From Dehalococcoidia bacterium (GTDB lineage: Bacteria > Chloroflexota > Dehalococcoidia > Lucifugimonadales > UBA3495), in NCBI GenBank assembly GCA_021295965.1, contig JAGWBI010000013.1, positions 1 to 38,359 on the forward strand: a stretch of DNA of 38,359 nucleotides, in the 5' to 3' direction. Of this stretch, positions 26,247 to 32,424 are shown piece by piece; the stretch's first letter is position 1, and each line of letters begins with the position of its first letter. The position numbers and the translations under genes were made by a program. Under the pieces are notes generated by a model. It did no database searches. It was not told where the DNA came from and saw nothing but the letters and a program-made list of their open reading frames with translations.

Positions 26247-26270
26247 AGGGGCGAATAATTATTCGCCCCT
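26247..26270. repeat. Palindromic repeat, GGGGCGAAT family, copy 2
   Basis: A perfect 24-base palindrome, identical to the copy at 10373-10396. It lies between nadE and the RidA-like gene, 22 bases after the GTAGGGGCGAGG variant, so two hairpins stand in tandem here and could end nadE transcription. Confidence 0.85.
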
Positions 26271-26315
26271 ACAGTTTGTATCCCATTCATTCACGCCAGA
26301 AGGAGGCAAAGCCAC

Positions 26316-26780
26316 ATGGAAGTAGAACGCAAACTCGCTGACCTAGGCCTGGAGGTATCCGAGCCCAACCCGTCCATCGGCAACTTCGTCCCCGCCGTCC
26401 GCGCCGGCAACCTGCTCTTCGTGTCCGGCAACCTGCCCCGTCTCCCTGATGGCAGCATGGCCGCCACCGGCAAGCTGGGCCGCGAGGTTTCCGTGGATGA
26501 GGGCTACGCCGCGGCCCGGCAGTGCGCCGTCAACTGCCTTTCCGCCGCCAGGAGCATCATCGGCGACCTGGACAAGGTGCAGCGAGTTTGCAAGCTGTTG
26601 GTGATGGTCAACAGCGACCCTGAGTTCAGCGATCAGCCCCTGGTGGGCAACGGCGCATCCGACCTATTGGTGGAACTGTACGGCGAGAATGGCCGCCACG
26701 CCCGCTCCGCCGTGGGCATGGCCGCGCTGCCCCGGCAAGCGCCGGTGGAAGTGGAGATGATATTGGAAGTGGCGGACTGA
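26316..26780 (+). CDS. RidA family protein (YjgF/YER057c/UK114)
   Basis: 154 residues of the RidA superfamily, whose members hydrolyse reactive enamine/imine intermediates or related compounds. The product begins MEVERKLADLGLEVSEPNPS and has the strand VPAVRAGNLLFVSGNLPRLP with the typical LLFVSG motif. A helix CAVNCLSAARSIIGDLDKVQ follows, then GRHARSAVGMAALPRQAPVEVEMILEVAD, where R and E near the end match the RidA-subfamily pattern. It is longer than canonical RidA (about 128) and resembles the atypical branch usually annotated as LLPSF or endoribonuclease L-PSP. AGGAGG lies eight bases before the ATG, a strong ribosome binding site. Confidence 0.92.
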   Translation: MEVERKLADLGLEVSEPNPSIGNFVPAVRAGNLLFVSGNLPRLPDGSMAATGKLGREVSVDEGYAAARQCAVNCLSAARSIIGDLDKVQRVCKLLVMVNSDPEFSDQPLVGNGASDLLVELYGENGRHARSAVGMAALPRQAPVEVEMILEVAD

Positions 26781-26792
26781 TCGGGTCGAATC

Positions 26793-26816
26793 AGGGGCGA
26801 ATGATTATTCGCCCCT
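26793..26816. repeat. Palindromic repeat, GGGGCGAAT family, copy 3
   Basis: AGGGGCGAAT, GATT, ATTCGCCCCT: a palindrome with two central mismatches. It lies between the convergent RidA-like and Uma2 genes and would be a two-way terminator. Its right end provides the minus-strand TAG stop codon of the Uma2 gene. Confidence 0.85.
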
Positions 26817-27366
26817 ACAGAATCTCCTGCACCAGGCAGCTGAACCCCGGCAGAACCTCACCACCCTCCAATGTGTCGTCCACGGTGAGTATGACCGTCG
26901 GCAGGTCCGGCTGCCGCACTCGTATCGTTCTGGTCTCAGGATTTATGACCAGCGCCATCCGCACGCCAAAGCTGAGCCACATGGTGGCCTTGTCGTCCAT
27001 CGCCTGTTCCGTGTCGCTGGGTGAAACGATCTCCACCACGAGGTCAGGCGGTACGGGGCAATAGCCGTCCAGCTCGGCGTCAAGTGGTAGTCGCTCTGCG
27101 GAAACGTAAGCCAGATCGGGTTCCCGAACGGTGTCAGGATTTCTCTCCAGCAGCACGCCGGAGTCGGAACCAAAGACATGGCCCAGGCGGCCTTGTTCAA
27201 CGTGGACATCCATCCTGCCACCCAGTCGGATCGCAATTTTCCCGTGTCTCACTCCCGCTGCCATCGTTTCGTGCAGCACCCCCCGTATCAGCTCACCCTT
27301 CACGCCCTTGCTGTATAGACGCAGCAGGTCGCCGGCAGTCATCAATTTTGATCTTGCGGTGGTCAT
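26815..27366 (-). CDS. Uma2 family protein (PD-(D/E)XK fold), copy 2
   Basis: 183 residues, the standard Uma2/DUF820 size. It begins MTTARSKLMTAGDLLRLYSK and has ELIRGVLHETMAAGVRHGKI, REPDLAYVSAERLP (the PD motif), PDLVVEIVSPSDTEQAMDDK (E-x-x with a downstream K) and WLSFGVRMALVINPETRTI. All three core motifs are intact, more canonical than copy 1 at 23638-24327, and the two are not close paralogues. AAGGGG lies before the ATG. The stop codon lies in the end of a palindromic repeat. Role unknown; a transposon-derived or restriction-fold protein is the usual interpretation. Confidence 0.93.
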   Translation of the reverse strand: MTTARSKLMTAGDLLRLYSKGVKGELIRGVLHETMAAGVRHGKIAIRLGGRMDVHVEQGRLGHVFGSDSGVLLERNPDTVREPDLAYVSAERLPLDAELDGYCPVPPDLVVEIVSPSDTEQAMDDKATMWLSFGVRMALVINPETRTIRVRQPDLPTVILTVDDTLEGGEVLPGFSCLVQEIL

Positions 27367-27399
27367 TGGATTGCCCCTTACCTTGCTGACGCCAGTGTA

Positions 27400-28062
27400 T
27401 CACTGCCCCGCGTTTCCCTCGCCCTCACCGCCGGTTTCTTTGTAGGCGTACACGGCGAACAGCGGGTCGCCCGGCGGGGCCATGTCGGGGTTGGAGAGGC
27501 CGCCGCGCACGCCGTTGAACCCGCCGGCGTGGAGCATATACTGCCCCACCAGCTCGATGTGGTCCTCGTCGTTGGTGGAACGCCAGACCTGCACCGCCTT
27601 GGTGGGAAAGCAGCGGTTGGAGAAGGTCACGATGAACACCCCGCCGGGTCGCAGGATGCGCGACACCTCGGAGAACACCACCACCGGCTGGGTCAGGTAC
27701 TGCACCGACACCGTGATAACCACCGCGTCGAAGGACTCGTCCTCGAAGGGCAGCGACGGATCGACGTTGATGTCCTTCAGCAGGTATTCGTTCAGCTGGG
27801 GGTTGTCGGCCATCTCCGCGGCGTTCATGCCCAGGCCCACAATGCGCTGGCGGGGGTGTTCCTCCGGCCAGTGGGTGCGCCAGCTGCTCATCAGGTCCAG
27901 CACCTCGGCGTTCTCTGGTATCAGCTGGCGGAACAGCCGTCCCACTGCGGTGATGGCCCCATCGTCGATGTGGACCACCAGCCGGGGCATGGTGTAAAAC
28001 TCGGCGTCGTTGCTTTCGTCCACCCGCTGGAAGAACTCCGGCGGGAAGCGCTGGGGGTCCAT
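27400..28062 (-). CDS. SAM-dependent class I methyltransferase
   Basis: 220 residues from the ATG at 28060-28062 (MDPQRFPPEFFQRVDESNDA), preferred because AGGAGG lies 12 bases upstream and the frame before it is not conserved-looking. The Rossmann-type methyltransferase core has EVLDLMSSWRTHWP (motif I without the usual glycine-rich E/DxGxG), RIVGLGMNAAEMADNP, INVDPSLPFEDESFDAVVIT (the LPFEDxSFD motif of methyltransferase type 11) and EVSRILRPGGVFIVTFSNRC. The eroded motif I might mean altered SAM binding, though LMSSWRTHWP is typical of a known subset of these proteins. Substrate unknown. It follows the PaREP1-like gene on the same strand. Confidence 0.87.
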   Translation of the reverse strand: MDPQRFPPEFFQRVDESNDAEFYTMPRLVVHIDDGAITAVGRLFRQLIPENAEVLDLMSSWRTHWPEEHPRQRIVGLGMNAAEMADNPQLNEYLLKDINVDPSLPFEDESFDAVVITVSVQYLTQPVVVFSEVSRILRPGGVFIVTFSNRCFPTKAVQVWRSTNDEDHIELVGQYMLHAGGFNGVRGGLSNPDMAPPGDPLFAVYAYKETGGEGEGNAGQ

Positions 28063-28138
28063 AGCCAAACCCAACCTCCTGATGAGCGCCACCTGGCCGG
28101 TTACGGGCGGGAAGCGCACTGTAACTGGCGACCGACGG

Positions 28139-28513
28139 CTACGCGTCTTCCAGCAGGGTGAGCAGCCGGTTGACGAAGTAGTGCACCGCAGGGCGCTCGC
28201 TTTCAATCTCGTAATCTTCCAGGTGGTCGTGGAAGAAGTTCTCGTGGAACCGATTGGCGGCGGAGTATCCGCCGATAAGGAGCAGCTGGTTGTATTCCTG
28301 CGAGAGGGCGGTAACGGCCTGCTGCATCGCTCGGTGGCTCTTGTAGCGCCAGCCTCGTTGTTGGCAAACGGCGATTATCGCCTGCGTGGCCGCGCCGTAG
28401 AGCTTCTCCGAGCCTTGCAGGTGGTCGCCGGCAGCGAACTCCCGGTCGGAGACCGCCAGAAAATCCCGGGCGGTTTCCGCGTGCTCCGCAGCATTCATTT
28501 CTTTGCTGGCCAT
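28139..28513 (-). CDS. PaREP1/HEPN-like helical protein
   Basis: 124 residues of all-helical sequence. The pattern FAAGDHLQGSEKLYGAATQA, IIAVCQQRGWRYKSHRAM and AANRFHENFFHDHLEDYEIE matches PaREP1-type proteins, which are HEPN-related; the RFHENFF motif corresponds to the conserved LHxNFYE. Such proteins may be RNA-binding or RNase-related, but the classic HEPN Rx4-6H catalytic motif is not clear here. GAGGAGGGG lies before the ATG at 28511-28513. It starts 16 bases after the amidohydrolase stop and is probably cotranscribed with it. It may have no functional link to the amidohydrolase. Confidence 0.78.
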   Translation of the reverse strand: MASKEMNAAEHAETARDFLAVSDREFAAGDHLQGSEKLYGAATQAIIAVCQQRGWRYKSHRAMQQAVTALSQEYNQLLLIGGYSAANRFHENFFHDHLEDYEIESERPAVHYFVNRLLTLLEDA

Positions 28514-28528
28514 GGCGCTGCCCCTCCT

Positions 28529-29554
28529 CTAGCTCTCGGACAACCGGTACGCCCGCGCCGCGCAGCCGTGGAACATATCGGCCCGCTCGGAGGGGGAAAA
28601 GTCCTCCGACATCCGCTTGAAGGCGTTCCACATTACGCCGTAGGAGAAGGACTCCTTGTCCACCGGGAAGTTGCTCTCGAACATGCACCGGCTCGGGCCG
28701 AACTGCTCGATGCAGTAGCGCATCACCGGGTCGATGGCCGCCGCCAGCTCCTCGGAACCGATTGGAACTTGCCTAGTGTGGAAGTCGTAGCCCAGCCGGG
28801 GCATACCGACGCCGCCCAGCTTCATCACCACGTTGGGCGCCGCGGCCGCGGCGTCGATCCCGCTGCGCCAGTTGGCCATCACCTCGTCGGGATTGTTGGC
28901 GTACGGGCCGACGCGGATCAGCCCGCCGACGTGGTTGAGCACGATGGTCAGGTCGGGCACGGCCTGGGCGAAGTCAGCCAGCTCCGGCAGCTGCGGGTGC
29001 AGCAGGGACACGTCCAGCGACATTCCCAGCTCCGCCAGCACTCGCGCGCCGGCCCGGTAGTCCTCGCTGGCCAGCTGGTTGGGTTGGGGATACGCTCCCG
29101 GATTGGGGACCTCGGGATGCGGGTCCCAGCTCACGCCGTGGCGGATGCCGCTGAAGCGGTTAGGGCTGGCCGCCCGCAACGCCTCCAGCACGGGTCGAAC
29201 ATCGGCTCCCAGGTGCAGGTTGGCGTGCCCGACGATGCCGTGGGCGGCGCGGGTGTCGCCGTATATCCCGCTGGCGGATTGGGCCGCGATGCCCTGCACG
29301 AACTCTACCTCGCCCACGGTGCGCATGGGGTTGTCCGGTTCGGGTCGGTACATGGAGCGGGCCTCCACGAACACGGTGGACACGATGTTGTGTCCGCTGC
29401 CGGTGTCGGCCAGCAACTCGTCCAGCATATAGCGCGGCTCCACCCGGTCGGTGCGCCCGTCCCACAGGTGATGATGGGGGTCGCAGATGGGTAGTTCCGG
29501 TTCCAGCGCCGGCTCCACGGTCTGAGCCAGCCAGTCATTGATCGGCGCCGCCAT
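28529..29554 (-). CDS. Amidohydrolase family protein, metal-dependent TIM barrel
   Basis: 341 residues of the amidohydrolase_2 type (2-pyrone-4,6-dicarboxylate lactonase and related decarboxylases or lactonases). The first strand ends ICDPHHHLWDGRTDRVEPRY with the metal-binding H27 and H29. Further conserved parts are STVFVEARSMYRPEPDNPMR, HGIVGHANLHLG, FSGIRHGVSWDPHPEVPNPG, DLTIVLNHVGGLIRVGPYA and RCMFESNFPVDKESFSYGVM. The SNFPVDK motif is typical of this group. Substrate unknown; lactones or carboxylates from aromatic breakdown are typical. It is the first gene of a three-gene minus-strand run with the PaREP1-like protein and the methyltransferase. Confidence 0.92.
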   Translation of the reverse strand: MAAPINDWLAQTVEPALEPELPICDPHHHLWDGRTDRVEPRYMLDELLADTGSGHNIVSTVFVEARSMYRPEPDNPMRTVGEVEFVQGIAAQSASGIYGDTRAAHGIVGHANLHLGADVRPVLEALRAASPNRFSGIRHGVSWDPHPEVPNPGAYPQPNQLASEDYRAGARVLAELGMSLDVSLLHPQLPELADFAQAVPDLTIVLNHVGGLIRVGPYANNPDEVMANWRSGIDAAAAAPNVVMKLGGVGMPRLGYDFHTRQVPIGSEELAAAIDPVMRYCIEQFGPSRCMFESNFPVDKESFSYGVMWNAFKRMSEDFSPSERADMFHGCAARAYRLSES

Positions 29555-29643
29555 GATTCACGCTCCTTTTCACTGTGCCGTCACCCGTTTCACCGCGCCA
29601 TTGTAAAGGGTAGGGATAGCGGGCGATAGACCCGAAGCGGCCA

Positions 29644-29776
29644 GCAGGGCTTGTGCAAAGTCCCTTTAGCCGCTCATGGTGAGCCTGCCGAACCATGGCT
29701 CCGGCAACGGTGTATCCTTCGACAGGCGCAGGATGAGCGAGAACCAAAGAGGCCGATTACTTTGCACAGGCCCTGC
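29644..29776. mobile_element. MITE-like element with 18-base terminal inverted repeats
   Basis: GCAGGGCTTGTGCAAAGT at 29644-29661 is the inverse complement of ACTTTGCACAGGCCCTGC at 29759-29776, with one mismatch. Between them lie a GCTCATGGTGAGCCTG repeat copy (29672-29695) and a diverged inverted relative (29714-29739), so the whole 133 bases can fold back on itself. It encodes no protein. It lies in the divergent gap between the amidohydrolase and the sulfite-oxidase-like gene. A non-autonomous transposable element is the likely reading. No clear target-site duplication is visible. Confidence 0.6.
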
Positions 29777-29835
29777 GGCCTGGGTCACGTTCCGTTTCAA
29801 AGGGTTTGATCCTGCAGATGCCGTCCCGGACAACC

Positions 29836-29863
29836 GTAGGGGCGAATGATCATTCGCCCCTAC
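29836..29863. repeat. Palindromic repeat, GGGGCGAAT family, copy 4
   Basis: GTAGGGGCGAATGA followed by TCATTCGCCCCTAC, a perfect 28-base palindrome. It lies upstream of the promoter candidate for the sulfite-oxidase-like gene. The frame that continues upstream from that gene reads straight through it, an argument against the long start. Confidence 0.88.
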
Positions 29864-29910
29864 ACACGGAAACCGTGTCGATTGAACGCAACCTGAAGCA
29901 ACTACAGCGT

Positions 29911-29937
29911 TTGACAGGCCGATTCGATTTTTATACC
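29911..29937 (+). promoter_or_regulatory. Candidate promoter of the sulfite-oxidase-like gene
   Basis: TTGACA at 29911-29916 is a perfect -35 hexamer. TATACC at 29932-29937 lies 15 bases downstream, a short spacing, so the -10 assignment is uncertain. The predicted start lies about 30 bases before the ATG at 29977. Confidence 0.4.
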
Positions 29938-29976
29938 CTCGAAGATAGATCCGGCCTTTTCCAGGAGCTATTGCCC

Positions 29977-30582
29977 ATGGTCACCCGAGGATTTTTCGGG
30001 CGTCGTCGCGAAACGCCGCCCCGCCCCATACCGCCCGGCCAGTACCTGGAGCGTGGGTTTCCGGTATTGACCGCCGGGCCCACCCAGCGGGTTCCACTGG
30101 AACAATGGGCATTCACCCTGGTCAGCGTGGAGGGTGAGCCGTTGGCCGAATGGAACTGGGAGCAATTCCGCGCGCTGCCCGAAACCGAAATCCACACTGA
30201 CATTCACTGTGTCACCAAGTGGAGCAAGCTGGACACCACCTGGAAGGGCGTCACCATCGACGACCTGCTGACCGCCGCCGGCGTCGCCGACCCGGCGCCC
30301 TACATCATGGCCTTCTCCTACGGCGGCTATACCACCAACCTGCCGACGTGGGACGTGGTGGACGGACGCGGCATGGTGGCCTTCGAGTTCGACGGGAAAC
30401 CCATCGCCCTCGAACACGGCGGCCCGGCCCGCCTGGTGGTCCCCCACCTGTATTTCTGGAAGTCGGCCAAGTGGCTGCGGGGTATCCGCTTCATGCCCCA
30501 GGACCAGCCCGGCTTCTGGGAGCAGTACGGCTACCACATGTACGGCGACCCTTGGAAGGAACAGCGTTATTGGGGTGACTAG
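29977..30582 (+). CDS. Sulfite-oxidase-fold molybdopterin oxidoreductase
   Basis: 201 residues from the ATG at 29977 (MVTRGFFGRRRETPPRPIPP), with AGGAG nine bases upstream. The longer frame from 29806 reads through a palindromic repeat and is rejected. The domain is of the sulfite oxidase/YedY type. LVSVEGEPLAEWNWEQFRAL leads to TDIHCVTKWSKLDTTWKGV, where C78 is the expected molybdenum ligand. AFSYGGYTTNLPTWDVVDGR, GMVAFEFDGKPIALEHGGPA and RLVVPHLYFWKSAKWLRGIR follow. No signal peptide or Tat motif is present, so it is probably cytoplasmic. The electron acceptor and substrate are unknown. It lies one gene away from a molybdenum hydroxylase, in a region rich in molybdenum cofactor enzymes. Confidence 0.93.
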   Translation: MVTRGFFGRRRETPPRPIPPGQYLERGFPVLTAGPTQRVPLEQWAFTLVSVEGEPLAEWNWEQFRALPETEIHTDIHCVTKWSKLDTTWKGVTIDDLLTAAGVADPAPYIMAFSYGGYTTNLPTWDVVDGRGMVAFEFDGKPIALEHGGPARLVVPHLYFWKSAKWLRGIRFMPQDQPGFWEQYGYHMYGDPWKEQRYWGD

Positions 30583-30608
30583 AGCTCGGTGACGATTGGA
30601 AAATAATC

Positions 30609-30634
30609 CGTCACTCCTGCGAAAGCAGGGGTCC
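30609..30634. repeat. REP-like hairpin, CCTGCGAAAGCAGG type
   Basis: CGTCACTCCTGCGAAAGCAG then GGGTCC: a hairpin with stem CCTGC/GCAGG and the loop GAAA. The inverse-orientation relative at 37188-37213 uses CCCGC/GCGGG. Lying just after the sulfite-oxidase-like gene, it may terminate transcription. Confidence 0.7.
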
Positions 30635-30795
30635 AGGAACGGTACGGAAGAGACATTACAGCCGGAGTTGACGCATCCGGTCGCTGGATTCCTGCTGTGG
30701 AATTCAACCGGCTTTGGCTGGCGCGGGGACAGCGCCCCAATCCGATCGTGCGCTGTCCACTCCATAGCGCCGCGGGCTTAATTCCTCAGATCTAT

Positions 30796-31803
30796 TTATA
30801 GGACGTGATACATCAGCAGGTGGTCGCGCAACACGTCGGCGGCGAAGTCGTTTTCCACGTCGCGTAGGACCGAGTGGATGTGGTTGGCGCCGTTCTGCCG
30901 GTTGTCGTACTCCACCACGAACTCGCCGCCGTGCAAACGGTAGTAGTGGGGCTGCGTGCGGTCAACGGGCCCGCCCCAGGCCAAGTGGATCTTCTCGAGG
31001 CCGCCTTGGCGCAGCGCATTCAGCTTTTCTTCCGCCACATCGGAGCGGATGCGGGTTACGTACTCGCTGGCCAGCGCCATGAGCATTTCCCGCTGGGTGC
31101 CCGACATGGCCGTGGCCGGCAGACCCTCTTCCTTGGGGAGTGATGCCTTGGAGGAGTTGAAGGTGATGATGTCGGCCGGCGCTTCATCGTAAATCAGCGC
31201 CCGGCTCTTTTGGCCGGCGTCCAGGCTCTCCATCAGTTCCAGCGCGATGTCCTGGCTGGCGCTCAGGATGCGGAGCCCTTGCTTGGGGCCCTTGCGAACC
31301 TCCGCCGGGTTCGCGCCGAAGAAGAAGGGAGTCACGGACAGCACGCGATCTCCCCAGACGCTGTAGTGCAGCGAAACATGGTGGCCTTCCACGCGCCACC
31401 CCCAGGGTTCGGCATCGCTGCCGGGATCACCGAAGATGGTCCAGGAATAGAGCAGCGGATCCCGCACGAAAGTAACGCGCCCTTGCTCCTTTTCCAGCGG
31501 CCCAAGCACTTCCTCGTGCTCGATGATCAGGCGAGCTTTCCGGTTGGAGTCCTCGGTCAATCCCGTTGCCATCAGGGCGTAGGCCAGTCCGCGTTGCTCT
31601 TCGGTCATATCCCGTAGGAGCAGGCCGTGGCGGTTCATCGGCGGGTAGTACCAGAAAATCCGCTCGCCGTCGTGGTAGCTGTAGTTGATGGCCGATTTCT
31701 GGTTGGCGTCCAGGCTGTTCAGCAAAGCCAGCGCCGCCGCGCGCATCTCCGAGGCCGCCTGCGGGTGCGTGTGGGGATGATCATGGGTATGTGCGGTGGT
31801 CAT
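30796..31803 (-). CDS. DUF3500 domain-containing protein
   Basis: 335 residues of a DUF3500-type protein of unknown function. The N-terminus is histidine-rich (MTTAHTHDHPHTHPQAASEM), possibly metal-binding. Then come LALLNSLDANQKSAINYSYH, MNRHGLLLRDMTEEQRGLAY, GDPGSDAEPWGWRVEGHHVS and LHYSVWGDRVLSVTPFFFGA. IHLAWGGPVDRTQPHYYRLH and GEFVVEYDNRQNGANHIHSV close the domain, with conserved His and Trp residues that look like a binding site. No signal peptide is visible. It is read in the same direction as the [2Fe-2S] subunit gene upstream, 82 bases away, so cotranscription is possible. Confidence 0.9.
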   Translation of the reverse strand: MTTAHTHDHPHTHPQAASEMRAAALALLNSLDANQKSAINYSYHDGERIFWYYPPMNRHGLLLRDMTEEQRGLAYALMATGLTEDSNRKARLIIEHEEVLGPLEKEQGRVTFVRDPLLYSWTIFGDPGSDAEPWGWRVEGHHVSLHYSVWGDRVLSVTPFFFGANPAEVRKGPKQGLRILSASQDIALELMESLDAGQKSRALIYDEAPADIITFNSSKASLPKEEGLPATAMSGTQREMLMALASEYVTRIRSDVAEEKLNALRQGGLEKIHLAWGGPVDRTQPHYYRLHGGEFVVEYDNRQNGANHIHSVLRDVENDFAADVLRDHLLMYHVL

Positions 31804-31885
31804 ATCGGGTTTGTCCTCCGTGGAACGTCGCGGCTGGCGAAAAATATTCCCTCGGCGGGAGTTTATGCGTCCCCGTCGCGAGGTG

Positions 31886-32374
31886 TCAAACCAACTGGGC
31901 GCCGCGCTGGGCGGCTGTCCTCACCGACGCCAGGATGCGACCATAGGCGTTGCACCGGCAGAGGTTGCCCGACAGGGCCTCGCGTATCTCGTCGTCAGTT
32001 GGCGATTGATTGCTATCCAGCAAGGCCCGTGCCGCCATCACGAAACCGGGCGTGCAGAACCCGCACTGTCCACCGTCCTCATCCAGGAAAGCCTGCTGCA
32101 ACGGCGACAACTCCCCAGCCGGCGCCAGCCCTTCCACCGTCAATACCTCACGCCCGGCGGCCCGGACCGCAAGTACCTGGCAGGCGTTTACCGGCGTTCC
32201 GTCCAGCAAGACGGTGCAGGACCCGCACTCGCCACGGTCACAGCCCCGCTTGGCTCCCGTCAGTCCCAACGTCACTCGCAAAACGTCCAGCAGCGACCAG
32301 TGGTGGTGGACGGACAGGGTGTGTTCCGTGCCGTTGACGGCGAGGGCGATTTCGGCGGTATGCAGATCGGTCAT
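31886..32374 (-). CDS. Molybdenum hydroxylase [2Fe-2S] small subunit
   Basis: 162-residue iron-sulfur subunit of a xanthine dehydrogenase/CO dehydrogenase-type hydroxylase; it passes electrons from molybdenum to FAD. The plant-type [2Fe-2S] cluster uses C45, C50, C53 and C65 (GAKRGCDRGECGSCTVLLDG). The second, helical-domain cluster uses C104, C107, C139 and C141 (GGQCGFCTPGFVM and LSGNLCRCNAYG). All eight ligands are present. Unusually, this gene is on the opposite strand from the large subunit, with the two starting divergently 50 bases apart, instead of all three in one run. A shared divergent promoter region (32375-32424) could coordinate them. Confidence 0.95.
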   Translation of the reverse strand: MTDLHTAEIALAVNGTEHTLSVHHHWSLLDVLRVTLGLTGAKRGCDRGECGSCTVLLDGTPVNACQVLAVRAAGREVLTVEGLAPAGELSPLQQAFLDEDGGQCGFCTPGFVMAARALLDSNQSPTDDEIREALSGNLCRCNAYGRILASVRTAAQRGAQLV

Positions 32375-32424
32375 GGTGCCCGGTATGCTACCTCAGCAGG
32401 CATGGAAGCGACAAGGAGTCCAAC

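Noticed and set aside
29806-29976. Long N-terminal extension of the sulfite-oxidase-like gene
   Set aside because: It reads through a perfect 28-base palindromic repeat and a promoter candidate, whereas the ATG at 29977 has a good ribosome binding site.
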